Source: Psychrobacillus sp. NEAU-3TGS (GTDB lineage: Bacteria > Bacillota > Bacilli > Bacillales_A > Planococcaceae). Taken from it: a DNA stretch of 64,000 bases. How positions within the stretch are numbered: position 1 is the first letter of the stretch; each line of letters starts with the position of its first letter. The notes beneath the pieces were generated by a model. The model was not told where the DNA came from and ran no database searches. It saw only the letters and a list, made by a program, of their open reading frames with translations. Below, piece after piece: positions 35,140-44,402 of this stretch. The stretch spans positions 186,001 through 250,000 of the forward strand of contig NZ_JAPNOZ010000012.1 of assembly GCF_029955155.1 (NCBI RefSeq), written 5' to 3'. The position numbers and the translations under genes are program-made.

Positions 35140-35817
35140 ATGACGTTGGAAACGGGTATGCAAGAATTACTAATGGAGTTTCTTAAAACGCTTCCGATCA
35201 ATATTATCATCATCATCTTGTCGGCTGCACTTGGGTTACTCTTTGCTGTGCTATTAACGTTTGTGCGACTAAAGAGAATTCCCGTCATTAGTCAATTAGC
35301 CGATTTGTATGTATCTTTTGCGCGAAGTGTTCCTGGACTGATTTTACTATTTATAGCTTACTTTGGAATTCCAAAAGTGTTACCTCTCATCGGTTTGGGC
35401 ACATATGATATAAGCCCGATGCATGCTGCTATTATTTCCATGGGATTTTATCATTCTGGTTATATTTCTGAAGTGTTTCGACCCGCTTATCTCGCCGTTG
35501 AAAAAAGTCAACATGAAGCTGCAGATAGCTTGGGGTACACACCAATGCAAAAGTTTTTCCGAATTATTTTGCCCCAAATGGTCCCTGTTGCTCTCCCAGG
35601 ATACGGAAATGCCTTGGTTTACTTGATTCATGATACGTCGCTGATCTTTGCCATTGGCATCGTGGATATTATGGGAACTGCAGAATTGTCTATCGCTCGA
35701 TCATACGGTACTAATCAAATCCTAATTTACTTTATCATTGCCTTGATGTTTTCGGCTATGTGCTTCACAACGGACGGATTGGTTAGAAAACTGGAGAAGA
35801 GAGTGGCCATTCGATAA
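35140..35817 (+). CDS. Amino acid ABC transporter permease 1
   Basis: The 225-residue membrane protein has about five hydrophobic segments and the HisM/GlnP-type inner-membrane component loop, YHSGYISEVFRPAYLAVEKS followed by QHEAADSLGYTPMQKFFRII (the EAA-type motif). ATG 35140 is behind AGAAGGGAG. It pairs with the second permease encoded 33 bases downstream. Confidence 0.88.
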   Translation: MTLETGMQELLMEFLKTLPINIIIIILSAALGLLFAVLLTFVRLKRIPVISQLADLYVSFARSVPGLILLFIAYFGIPKVLPLIGLGTYDISPMHAAIISMGFYHSGYISEVFRPAYLAVEKSQHEAADSLGYTPMQKFFRIILPQMVPVALPGYGNALVYLIHDTSLIFAIGIVDIMGTAELSIARSYGTNQILIYFIIALMFSAMCFTTDGLVRKLEKRVAIR

Positions 35818-35850
35818 AAGATTTAACCACAATAAGCAGGGGGGATTAAC

Positions 35851-36540
35851 ATGTTTGATTTAGCGGCTTCATACGAAATGTTTTTAGGGATATTGGGTGT
35901 ACTTCCTGAAACCTTACTCATAGCGATTACTATACTTGTACTATCCACCCTTCTAGGAGTGGTGTTGGCTCTGATACAACAATATAAAATCCCTGTGCTG
36001 GTTCAACTTACAAAGTTATTTAAACTGTTTTTACGAGGGACGCCTATGGTGGTGTTTTTATACTTAATGTATTATGCACTACCTGCCATTGGACAGTTCA
36101 TCGTTACACTTCTAGGTATCGATTATAATATGAACAATATGTCGCCTCTGGTTATTTTAATTGTCACAGTTAGCCTCACGTTGTCTGCTTTTCAATCTGA
36201 GATCATCCGAGGCTCATTTTTAGCGGTAGATCCGGGGCAAATTGAGGCGGCACAATCCTTGGGCTATAGTTTTTCTCAAACGTTTACGAGAATTGTTGCC
36301 CCGCAAGCTTTTGTCCATGCTATCCCTGATTTCGCAAACTCTTTCACAGTGGCCATCAAAGCCACTTCACTTGGGTTTTTAATCACCGTGATTGATATCT
36401 TTGCACAAGCCAAAATCATGGCAGCGCAGAACTTTCGCTTTGTCGAGGCGTTTATGATGGTGGCACTCATTTACTGGGGAATCGGTATTTTAATCACTAA
36501 GTTCTCCGACCGCTATGAGAATGACGTGCGAATCAAATGA
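35851..36540 (+). CDS. Amino acid ABC transporter permease 2
   Basis: The 229-residue protein has about five hydrophobic segments and the EAA-type loop AFQSEIIRGSFLAVDPGQIE, then AAQSLGYSFSQTFTRIVAPQ. Start ATG 35851 follows AGGGGGG. It is the last gene of the GntR-opine dehydrogenase-ABC cluster. Confidence 0.88.
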   Translation: MFDLAASYEMFLGILGVLPETLLIAITILVLSTLLGVVLALIQQYKIPVLVQLTKLFKLFLRGTPMVVFLYLMYYALPAIGQFIVTLLGIDYNMNNMSPLVILIVTVSLTLSAFQSEIIRGSFLAVDPGQIEAAQSLGYSFSQTFTRIVAPQAFVHAIPDFANSFTVAIKATSLGFLITVIDIFAQAKIMAAQNFRFVEAFMMVALIYWGIGILITKFSDRYENDVRIK

Positions 36541-36669
36541 GCTCATGCCATCACACAAGCCCGATACATACACATCCGTCCTTGCAGCCGCATGGGCGTT
36601 TTTGTATGCTTCTCTAAGCAACAGGTACTCTTAATCTTGATTAATTTCCTACAAATTCTACACTCGTGA

Positions 36670-36861
36670 CTACACTGTATACCAACTAAATATAACAAAG
36701 GTATAGACCACACAGATGACGAAAATCGAAGCGAAAGAGAGGAATGCGGGTTTCTTCGGTTTAGGTGAAACCACAGTAAAGATGATAGATACGAGTACTC
36801 CGGCAAGTAAAGTAAGAGCGTGAAAGACAAGCAGTTCTAGGAAAGACAGCGCTTTAGACAT
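36670..36861 (-). CDS. Possible small two-helix membrane protein
   Basis: From ATG 36861 (MSKALSFLELLVFHALTLLA) the frame encodes two hydrophobic helices separated by a SPKPKKPAF loop. The frame is open up to 36966, but no clear ribosome site supports any start, so it is only a candidate. Nothing else was found in 36541-36951. Confidence 0.35.
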   Translation of the reverse strand: MSKALSFLELLVFHALTLLAGVLVSIIFTVVSPKPKKPAFLSFASIFVICVVYTFVIFSWYTV

Positions 36862-36951
36862 GAACTTAATGATTCCTGTCACCCATCGCACGAAGAGAGG
36901 TTGATGGACGACCTCTAATCTCTTACAGTGAACCTTTAATAGAGGGGGAAA

Positions 36952-37523
36952 ATGAAGAAAATACATATTTTCGGTGCTTCTGGTTCAGGAACGTCCACAC
37001 TAGGAGAATCATTAGCAAACGAATTGTTCTATACTCATCTTGATACAGATGAATATTTCTGATTAAATAAATTTATAGACATAAGAGGCATAGAAAATAG
37101 AAAGAAATTACTGAAAGAAGAATTATATAAGTATGAAAGGAAAGTACTGTCAGAAGCATTATGTGGTTGGGGTGACAGCTTTAAATCTTATTTTGATTTG
37201 GTAATCTTTTTATGGATTTCGCAAGATATCAGAATGGAGAGGTTGCAACAAAGAGAGTTTCAAAGATATGGCAATGAAATATTACCTGGTGGTATTAAAC
37301 AGACAGAGTATGAGTAGTTCATGGAATGGGCTTCCTTATATGACCATTCAGGGATGGAAGATAGGAGTAAGACATTGCACGAAAGTTGGATAGCCGATTT
37401 AACCGTCCGGTATGGAGAATAGAAGGAGATTCTACAGTACAAGAGCGAGTAGAAATCACTTTAGAATATTTACGTTTAAAGAACAATAAACAAATTCCTA
37501 CAGTTATGCTTGAACATTTTTAA
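36952..37523 (+). pseudogene. Decayed P-loop NTPase (adenylate-kinase-like)
   Basis: ATG 36952, behind GAGGGGGAA, starts KKIHIFGASGSGTSTLGESL with a Walker A loop, then HLDTDEYF followed by an in-frame TGA at 37060. The same frame continues with LVIFLWISQDIRMERLQQRE and further stops, and the last part (about 37416-37523) is in another frame: GDSTVQERVEITLEYLRLKN to a TAA at 37521. With at least two nonsense codons and one shift, it is a true pseudogene. Confidence 0.75.
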
Positions 37524-37539
37524 ATAAGGTGGTGTTTTA

Positions 37540-37716
37540 ATGTTTAATATGGGAGAAATAATTTATCAGATTATCGTGTGGGGACTTATCATTTTATTTG
37601 TAATATCATTTACACTATTTATTAGAAGATTGCTGTTGAATCAACAAGCACAAAAGAATCAACTTAAGGAAATTGAAAAGAAATTGGATAAATTAATGAG
37701 GTTGATGAACGGCTAA
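37540..37716 (+). CDS. Small DUF4083-like membrane protein
   Basis: A 58-residue product starts at ATG 37540 behind AAGGTGGTG: one transmembrane helix (IIYQIIVWGLIILFVISFTL) followed by a charged helical tail (NQLKEIEKKLDKLMRLMNG). This layout fits the DUF4083 family of short Bacillales membrane proteins. Its role is unknown. Confidence 0.6.
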   Translation: MFNMGEIIYQIIVWGLIILFVISFTLFIRRLLLNQQAQKNQLKEIEKKLDKLMRLMNG

Positions 37717-37797
37717 TAGGTTAGGTTCATTTAACAGGAAGTGGAACTTTATATGGAATCATGGAGTCATATTCAGAAAATGAACTAGAGGTGTAAG

Positions 37798-38079
37798 ATG
37801 AAACGATTCAGTTTAATCTCCATATTCTTCATGCTTTTAGGATTTCTTTTCTTTACAGTTAACTGGATAATAGAGGATTATTTTGAGCCTCTTATCCTTG
37901 CTGGATTTATTTTCATACTAATCGGGGCTCTATTTTGTTTTATAGCCATATCTAAAAAGGAAGCAGGAGGCACAAAATATATAACACTCGTTTCTTTTTT
38001 TCTCATTCTCTTTTTAGTTGTTTGGTTTGAACCCTTTCACGTTATACGAATGATGACTTGGCTTAAAAATGTTATTTAA
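37798..38079 (+). CDS. Small three-helix membrane protein
   Basis: The 93-residue product has three hydrophobic segments (about residues 5-24, 31-51 and 59-78) and basic residues in the KKEAGG loop. ATG 37798 follows AGAGGTG. I do not recognise a named family. Confidence 0.6.
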   Translation: MKRFSLISIFFMLLGFLFFTVNWIIEDYFEPLILAGFIFILIGALFCFIAISKKEAGGTKYITLVSFFLILFLVVWFEPFHVIRMMTWLKNVI

Positions 38080-38128
38080 TTCCCACAAATAGAGGTACAA
38101 CTGAAGCTATTTCTAGGAGGTGTTTAGT

Positions 38129-38341
38129 TTGAATCATCACGATAAAACGGAAGAAAAAAGAGAGCGATTGAGACAAGCGGAACTAAAAAATAATCCGACT
38201 GGTTCTCTAAACGATGCCTTAAATAGAGGAAGCAATGGGAATTTAACGGATTTAACAGGCGGTATGGGATGGAAAGGTACAGGAATATTAATCGTTGTTT
38301 TAATAGTTGGGTACGTTTTGTATAAATTGTTTTTTAACTGA
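38129..38341 (+). CDS. DUF6366-like small membrane protein
   Basis: TTG 38129, 8 bases after TAGGAGG, gives a 70-residue protein: a charged N-terminus EEKRERLRQAELKNNPTGSL, a Gly/Asn-rich centre NLTDLTGGMGWKGTG, and one C-terminal transmembrane helix. The pattern matches proteins annotated DUF6366 in Bacillales. Its role is unknown. Confidence 0.7.
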   Translation: MNHHDKTEEKRERLRQAELKNNPTGSLNDALNRGSNGNLTDLTGGMGWKGTGILIVVLIVGYVLYKLFFN

Positions 38342-38410
38342 TTTGACTTAACCTCTAAATTTTGCTCTTTCTTTTTCCAATTATTTTGGTCTATTACCAA
38401 TAAAATCTTC

Positions 38411-38440
38411 TTGAATAAAAACGAACGTTCGGCATATAAT
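38411..38440 (+). promoter_or_regulatory. Promoter of the UvrX-like polymerase gene
   Basis: TTGAAT (38411-38416) and TATAAT (38435-38440) are separated by 18 bases; a GAACGTTC palindrome lies in the spacer. Confidence 0.65.
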
Positions 38441-38442
38441 GA

Positions 38443-38454
38443 GAACAAACGTTC
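38443..38454 (+). promoter_or_regulatory. LexA box
   Basis: GAACAAACGTTC matches the Bacillus SOS pattern GAAC-N4-GTTC and lies directly after the -10 box of a Y-family polymerase gene. Confidence 0.75.
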
Positions 38455-38477
38455 TTTGTTGAAGGAGAAGAGATATA

Positions 38478-39731
38478 ATGCAGGAAGGTTTAGAAAATCG
38501 AAAAATTATATGCATTGATATACGGAGCTTTTTCGCAAGCTGTGCGGCTGCAGATGCTGGACTTGATGTTATGCATACGCCGATCGCTGTCATTGGAAAT
38601 TTAGAACAAAAAGGAAGTATCGTGCTTGCGGCATCTCCTCTGATGAAAAAGAATTTTGGAGTGAAGACAGGAACACGGCTCTTTGAAATTCCAGACCATC
38701 CATCAATTCATTTAATCGAGCCGAAGATGGAGTTTTTCGTTAGGGTTTCCATGGAAATCACACGGTATTTAAATCAATTCGTTCCAAGTGAGTGCATTCA
38801 TGTGTACAGCGTCGATGAATGCTTTGCTGATTTGGGAGGAACCGAAAAATTATGGGGACCAGTAGAAAACACGGTCAAGCGAATACAAGACGGACTTTTT
38901 AATCAGTTTCAGTTACCATGCGCAGTTGGAATGGGACCAAATATGCTGATGGCGAAGCTTGCCCTTGACCTAGAAGCGAAAAAAACAGGCTTTGCAAAAT
39001 GGACATATAAAGATGTGCCCCAAAAATTATGGCCGATTACTCCATTAAGCAAAATGTGGGGAATTGGCTCGCGTTTGGAAAAAACATTAAATAATATGGG
39101 AATTATAAGTGTTGGGCATCTAGCAAACACATCGCTTGAGACATTAGAGGCTAAGTTTGGCGTTATGGGAAATCAATTATATCACCATGCACGGGGAATC
39201 GATTTGTCAGAGCTAGGTGCACCGTTAGCTGCAGGGCAAATTAGTTACGGAAAGGGGCAAGTGCTGTTTCGTGATTATCATTCCAAAGAGGAGATCATGA
39301 CGGTCGTATTAGAAATGTGTGAAGACGTGGCAAGACGTGCCCGCGAAGCCGAAATGGCAGGAAGAACAATTCATCTGTCCATTAGTTATAGTCATAACGC
39401 GTTTGGTGGAGGGTTTAATCGTTCCCGTTCAATCGATGAACCAACAAATGCGACCATGACCATATACAAAGTATGTGAACAAATCTTTGATGAGTTTTAT
39501 GATCACAGACCTGTTCGCAAGCTGGCGATCTCCATTACTAACCTAGAACCCGAGTATTCCATGCAGCTGAGCCTATTTGAAGAAGACAAATGGAAGGTTC
39601 GAGAACTAGGAAAAACAATGGATTACCTCCGAGGGAAATACGGCTCCAATGCGATATTGCGCGCTGTTTCTTATACGGAAGCGGGAACTGCAAGAAAACG
39701 TGCTGGATTGCTTGGAGGACATAAGAAATAA
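38478..39731 (+). CDS. Y-family DNA polymerase, UvrX/YqjW-like
   Basis: The 417-residue protein has the Y-family palm: IDIRSFFASCAAADAG with the first catalytic Asp, and VYSVDECFADLGG with the second acidic pair. A thumb (SKMWGIGSRLEKTLNNMGII), then a little-finger domain, follow. No clear beta-clamp motif was assigned, though MQLSLFEED at the C-terminus resembles one. It performs error-prone translesion synthesis. The LexA box at 38443-38454 predicts SOS induction. Confidence 0.9.
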   Translation: MQEGLENRKIICIDIRSFFASCAAADAGLDVMHTPIAVIGNLEQKGSIVLAASPLMKKNFGVKTGTRLFEIPDHPSIHLIEPKMEFFVRVSMEITRYLNQFVPSECIHVYSVDECFADLGGTEKLWGPVENTVKRIQDGLFNQFQLPCAVGMGPNMLMAKLALDLEAKKTGFAKWTYKDVPQKLWPITPLSKMWGIGSRLEKTLNNMGIISVGHLANTSLETLEAKFGVMGNQLYHHARGIDLSELGAPLAAGQISYGKGQVLFRDYHSKEEIMTVVLEMCEDVARRAREAEMAGRTIHLSISYSHNAFGGGFNRSRSIDEPTNATMTIYKVCEQIFDEFYDHRPVRKLAISITNLEPEYSMQLSLFEEDKWKVRELGKTMDYLRGKYGSNAILRAVSYTEAGTARKRAGLLGGHKK

Positions 39732-39831
39732 GGTAAGGCTGAACGTTTGCATGCGTTTGGTCTTTTTTATTTCCTATTATTAGAAGGACTTTCGAGTCTA
39801 GAAGTAGAACAATTATAAGAGGAGGGAATGA

Positions 39832-40007
39832 ATGGAAAAGAAGTATTTTTCCTGTATAAGTGGAGTTTGCATATTACTGACAATAGGGATGTTTTTACCG
39901 CAAGCAATTATGTCTTTATTGATAATACAGGAAAATGGGGCATAGTAGCATTCCTTTTAGGAATCAGTGGAGTCATTTTCACTTATTTATCGGATGGGAA
40001 TATATAA
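39832..40007 (+). pseudogene. Small membrane protein, frameshifted
   Basis: ATG 39832, 5 bases after GAGGAGGG, gives KKYFSCISGVCILLTIGMFL, a hydrophobic start that stops at a TAG near 39943. Another frame carries the matching second helix, GKWGIVAFLLGISGVIFTYL, to a TAA at 40005. A one-base shift around 39907-39930 would join them into a two-helix protein of about 58 residues. A continuous frame from ATG 39828 exists, but its N-terminus is not protein-like. Confidence 0.4.
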
Positions 40008-40128
40008 TAGCAACGAGTAATCACTACTTCCATAATTAACCCTGCTAATTGTTCTATCTATTTGACCTTTACCAACTTATACATATAAAGAAGCAGTCAC
40101 TAAAGTTGAAACTATAACGGGAGAAAAA

Positions 40129-40716
40129 ATGATTCCAACAATAGAACCCCAAAAATCCATCGGACACTATATTATTTACACAAAAGAAGGAACTTATTTA
40201 TTTAATACGGAGAGTGGGGAGTTTGGAAAGGGAGGAATAAATTTTCAAATGGAAAAAAATAAGGATGTTCATGTAAAGAAAACTTTTACTCAAAAAATAA
40301 AAGCATTTGTACCATATTTTTTTGTTATGCTCACTTTGGTCTGTTTATCCTATCTTCTTGTCTACAACTCTTCCTATTCGCCAAATGGTTATGAAATCGT
40401 TTCAGCATCAAACAATGAAATAACAATTAAATCATTCAATTTAATTGGAACTGAAAAAAGTATTCAAACAATATCATTGTCGAAAGAATATGAATGGAAA
40501 GTGGAAGCGATTGAATATCAGATTGAGAGACAAAAAGATTTCCTATGTTTACTTTTTTCGATGGTAAGTATATCAACGACTTTAATGGTTATGTATATGA
40601 GAAATGGAACGGGCATGTGGAAGGCAATCTTTCGAAGTAATCTTATCTTTTGTATATTGCTTCCTCTCACTTCACTAATCTTCGTGTGGGATGCAATTCA
40701 AAGTTACATTTCTTAA
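40129..40716 (+). CDS. Membrane protein of unknown function
   Basis: The 195-residue protein has a soluble N-terminus (about 1-58), one membrane helix (PYFFVMLTLVCLSYLLVYNS), an extracytoplasmic segment of about 60 residues and two more helices (about 140-185). ATG 40129 follows GGGAG. It is followed 24 bases later by the DUF1835 gene. I do not recognise a family. Confidence 0.55.
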   Translation: MIPTIEPQKSIGHYIIYTKEGTYLFNTESGEFGKGGINFQMEKNKDVHVKKTFTQKIKAFVPYFFVMLTLVCLSYLLVYNSSYSPNGYEIVSASNNEITIKSFNLIGTEKSIQTISLSKEYEWKVEAIEYQIERQKDFLCLLFSMVSISTTLMVMYMRNGTGMWKAIFRSNLIFCILLPLTSLIFVWDAIQSYIS

Positions 40717-40740
40717 TCAAACAAAAGGAGTGATAAATAA

Positions 40741-41748
40741 ATGATACAGGAATTAAAAAAAATCGTAGAGCAATTATCGGAGCAGGAAGCAAAATCGCTG
40801 TTACTCCAACATTTTTTACAAATTCAATTGCTAGAGAAAAAAAGCTATTCAGAAAGTGAATTTGCTGAAAACATGAAAAAAGAGTATCAGAAATTGCTAC
40901 AGTATTCCTCTAAACAGAAACAACAGCCTTATCATACAATACATATCGTGTTTGGGGATTCGACGGCAGGCAGCTTAAAAATAGCACTACCAAGTGATGA
41001 GAAGGTAATTCGATTTTCCGATTTGTTTTCTATCGGTCCCGTGAACCAACTACACACCAAAGAAGGACTTAAACAAAGAAAAAAGTGGTTGTTCTTACAT
41101 ATTAATTTGGACGAAGAGACCACACATACCTATATAGAAGAGTTTATACAAACGCTGTCAGAAATAAAGGCAATACCTGAGCACATACCAATTTACATAT
41201 GGACAGCAAACAATGCCCATGAACAAATCGGCGCACGATTTGTTTTGCAAAACCTGAAAGAAAAGAAAAATGACATTCGTCTCCTTAACATTAGTACAGC
41301 TTTTCAACATCTATGGCCAAACATCATTCCAGTTCATACAGGAGAATTGGGACATGATAAATTAAATAGGATCTATAAAACCTACAAAAATGAACAGCCA
41401 TTAACAGAACAACTCCGTAACAAACTTGCAGAAGAATGGGGAAAACTTTCGAAAACAACTGAAGTACTGCGTATTTGGAAGGATGACCAAATTAAAAGTG
41501 TGCCAGAAAATTACTTCGATACATTTATTATCGAGCAATTGCGTTATTTGCATAATAAACAAACGAAGCCCGTTTTTATGAAATCGGCACGGCTAATCGG
41601 GGAACTACTTGGGCAATCAGATCAATACGTTGGTGATGTATTTTTTGAATACCGAGTTCGTCAGCTAATTTTAGAAGGGATTTTTGAAATAGAAGGCGTT
41701 CCAAAAGCGATGCGTTCTTATAGCGTAAAATTAAAAGGAGTTTTCTAA
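40741..41748 (+). CDS. DUF1835-domain protein
   Basis: The 335-residue protein has the DUF1835 signature: HIVFGDSTAGSLKIAL, then IRFSDLFSIGPVNQLHTKEG, and the YIWTANNAHEQIGARFVLQN segment. The C-terminal half, with DTFIIEQLRYLHNKQTKPVF, fits the DUF3658-type tail. The biochemical role of the family is unknown. ATG 40741 follows AAAGGAGTGAT. Its stop overlaps the next start as TAATG. A related gene lies at 63223. Confidence 0.8.
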   Translation: MIQELKKIVEQLSEQEAKSLLLQHFLQIQLLEKKSYSESEFAENMKKEYQKLLQYSSKQKQQPYHTIHIVFGDSTAGSLKIALPSDEKVIRFSDLFSIGPVNQLHTKEGLKQRKKWLFLHINLDEETTHTYIEEFIQTLSEIKAIPEHIPIYIWTANNAHEQIGARFVLQNLKEKKNDIRLLNISTAFQHLWPNIIPVHTGELGHDKLNRIYKTYKNEQPLTEQLRNKLAEEWGKLSKTTEVLRIWKDDQIKSVPENYFDTFIIEQLRYLHNKQTKPVFMKSARLIGELLGQSDQYVGDVFFEYRVRQLILEGIFEIEGVPKAMRSYSVKLKGVF

Positions 41749-42056
41749 TGCCATTAGAACAAGAAGTAATGGGTTTGTTAATAGGTGGCTTTGTAATTGT
41801 TATGGGAATTGTAATAATAACAACATTATTGATTTGGTATAAAAATAAACATAAAAGTTATGTATACACTTGGATATTATTGCATCTATTACTTTTCTCA
41901 GTAGCCGTTTACTTTTTACTAGAGGCGATCTCCTTTGATACTAACCATCTAATGGCATCTGGAGAGATCTCACTGCGTATAGGGATTGCCGGCGTTGTTT
42001 GGGCTTTAAGCATGCTATGTTTATTGGTTGGTGTATATAAATTTTCGAAGAATTAA
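41748..42056 (+). CDS. Small three-helix membrane protein
   Basis: The 102-residue product has three hydrophobic segments (about residues 7-29, 37-57 and 74-97). Its start overlaps the DUF1835 stop (TAATG), implying translational coupling. I do not recognise a family. Confidence 0.6.
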   Translation: MPLEQEVMGLLIGGFVIVMGIVIITTLLIWYKNKHKSYVYTWILLHLLLFSVAVYFLLEAISFDTNHLMASGEISLRIGIAGVVWALSMLCLLVGVYKFSKN

Positions 42057-42160
42057 TTAAAAAGATGGAAACTAGTGAATATTAAATAGGAATATATAAA
42101 ATGAATTGATTGCGTATCATTTATTGGTAGATTGATACGGAAATAAGAAAGGAGAACGGA

Positions 42161-42907
42161 ATGGACAATACACAGAAATTTGACGGAAAAGCTGTTGTTT
42201 ATGCTAAAGCTAGACCTGGATATGCAATTGAGTTGGTTGGTCTGTTGTCGGATAGTGGTGTCGGAAAAGATTCATTTGTTGCCGATATTGGCTCTGGCAC
42301 AGGAATTTTTTCAAACGTTTTACTTGATCTTGGATGCCATGTATATGGAGTGGAGCCAAATGAGGATATGCGGAAAGAATCTGAAAAGAAATTGGCACAG
42401 TTTACGACGTTTCATCCTGTGAATGGAGCGGCTGAAAATACAACATTGCCCGATAAAAGCGTAGATTTTATCACAGTGGCGCAAGCATTTCATTGGTTTA
42501 ATACAGAGCGATTCAAATTGGAATGTAAGCGAATTATCAAAGAGAACGGGAAGGTTATATTAATATGGAACTCCCGAATAATGGAAAGTCCAATGGTAAA
42601 AGAGAACGAACAAATTTTTCGGAGATTTTGTCCAGATTTCAAAGGTTTCAGCGGCGGCATTGGATATATGGATGAAAGCATTCAAAATTTCTTTGGCAAC
42701 TTTACCGTATATCGTTTTCCAAATAATTTACCATTTGATAAATCAAAGTTTATCGAAAGAAATCTGTCTGCATCCTATTCATTAAAAGAAAACGATGCAC
42801 AATATGAACTCTATCTAACAGAGCTAAATAATTTGTTTGATAAATATGCTGTGGACGGTATGCTTCTTATGACGAACGAAACAATCGTATATATTGGGGA
42901 GGTTTAA
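42161..42907 (+). CDS. Class I SAM methyltransferase
   Basis: The 248-residue protein has the SAM motif FVADIGSGTGIFSNVLLDLG, the acidic end VYGVEPNEDM, and VDFITVAQAFHWFNTERFKL, typical of UbiE/Methyltransf_11-type enzymes. ATG 42161 follows AAGGAGA. The substrate is unknown. Confidence 0.82.
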   Translation: MDNTQKFDGKAVVYAKARPGYAIELVGLLSDSGVGKDSFVADIGSGTGIFSNVLLDLGCHVYGVEPNEDMRKESEKKLAQFTTFHPVNGAAENTTLPDKSVDFITVAQAFHWFNTERFKLECKRIIKENGKVILIWNSRIMESPMVKENEQIFRRFCPDFKGFSGGIGYMDESIQNFFGNFTVYRFPNNLPFDKSKFIERNLSASYSLKENDAQYELYLTELNNLFDKYAVDGMLLMTNETIVYIGEV

Positions 42908-42965
42908 GCTTCATTCCTCTTGCTATTAACATATTTGATTTATCCTAGTAAAATTTGGAGGTAAA

Positions 42966-43685
42966 ATGGTGAATGATAAAGTAAAAGAAGCATACAATCA
43001 ATTGGCAAATGATTATGAACATAATGTAGATACAAAAAGTCTATTTAACACTGAATATGAGCGACCTGCAATGATGAAATTACTTCCAATAGACGTAAGA
43101 GATAAGCATGTTTTAGATGCTGGATGTGCAGCTGGCTGGTATACATCCAAATTAGTTAACTTAGGTGCTGTTGTCACAGCAACTGATATTAGCCCTAAAA
43201 TGGTAGAGGCCACAAAGAGGCGGATCGTAGAAAAAGCAGAAGTATTATGTCTAGATTTAGAGAAAGAGTTACCTTTTGAAAATGAATCTTTTGATGTCAT
43301 TGTGAGCTCGTTAGTTCTGCATTATATGAAAGATTGGAGCAATCCTTTTAGCGAGTTTCTTCGAATTTTAAAACCCAATGGGACATTATTATTTTCCGTA
43401 CATCATCCATTTATGGATATAAAATTATCCGAGAATGGCGACTACTTTTTCACTGAATATATTGTCGATCAATGGAAAAGAGAAGGAAAACTTATCGATG
43501 TCCCGTTTTATCGTCGTCCGCTACAAGAAATACTAAGCGAAACACTCCGTTATTTTTCTTTGGTGAAAATAGTAGAACCGCAGCCAACGAAGGAATTTCA
43601 GATGAAGGAACCAGAAAAAATATGAAAAGTTAATGAAAAACCCCGCATTTTTTCATTGATCAAAGCAGTAAAAAACAAAAAATAG
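42966..43685 (+). pseudogene. Class I SAM methyltransferase with damaged C-terminus
   Basis: The start ATG 42966 follows TTGGAGG. Motifs are VLDAGCAAGWYTSKLVNLGA and VVTATDISPKM, with VIVSSLVLHYMKDW further on. The frame stops at 43625 after KEPEKI. Removing one A from the 6-A run at 43615-43620 restores YEKLMKNPAF, and one further base in the T run at 43648-43653 restores SLIKAVKNKK to a TAG at 43683. The two opposite homopolymer shifts look like sequencing error or late decay; the catalytic part is intact. Confidence 0.65.
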
Positions 43686-43785
43686 CACGAAATAATGGAT
43701 GAACTTCAAAATAATTAGTACATGGACTATACGGGAAAGTCTGATCAAATTATAAATTTAGCGTTAAACATTTGGAGGAAATACA

Positions 43786-44346
43786 ATGGAGAAATTTGTT
43801 TTTATATTTGGTCCACAAGCAGTTGGAAAAATGACAGTAGGTCAGGAACTGTCAGCTTTAACAGGACTGAAACTTTTCCATAACCATATGACCATTGATT
43901 TGTTAGAACCACTCTATGGGTTTAGTCCGGAAATGTGGCGTCTGACCCATTTGTTTCGTCGAGAAATCTTTCAATCCTTTTCAAAAAGCGACCAATATGG
44001 ATTAATCTTCACTAAAATATGGTACTTTGATCAAGAAGAAGATTGGAATGAGATTGAATACATGTGTAATATTTTTAGTTCGCAAGGAGTTGAAATATAT
44101 TTTGTAGAATTGGAAGCTGATTTAGAAGAAAGGCTTATTCGAAATAAAACTACTAATCGACTGGAACATAAGCCAACCAAGCGAAATATTGAAGAATCCG
44201 AACAGCATTTACTTAGCACATTAGACAATAGAAGATTAAATTCCATAAAAGGTGAAATTAAAACCAAAAACTATTTACGAATTAACAATACAAAATTCAA
44301 AGCAATGGAAGTAGCCCAAATGATAAAGGATGAATTTTATATATAG
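43786..44346 (+). CDS. P-loop kinase-like protein
   Basis: The 186-residue protein starts FVFIFGPQAVGKMTVGQELS, a variant Walker A loop with Met after GK, then HNHMTIDLLEPLYGF. A lid-like basic region (RLIRNKTTNRLEHKPTKRNI) and a Rossmann-like order fit small nucleoside or shikimate-type kinases. ATG 43786 follows GGAGGAA. The substrate is unknown. Confidence 0.7.
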   Translation: MEKFVFIFGPQAVGKMTVGQELSALTGLKLFHNHMTIDLLEPLYGFSPEMWRLTHLFRREIFQSFSKSDQYGLIFTKIWYFDQEEDWNEIEYMCNIFSSQGVEIYFVELEADLEERLIRNKTTNRLEHKPTKRNIEESEQHLLSTLDNRRLNSIKGEIKTKNYLRINNTKFKAMEVAQMIKDEFYI

Positions 44347-44402
44347 AATGTAATTAGCTTCATATAAAAAGTAAAATTAATAAACCTAGGGAGGTTGAAG
44401 CA

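Noticed and set aside
38423-38430. GAACGTTC as a second LexA box
   Set aside because: It lacks the four-base spacer of the Bacillus LexA pattern.
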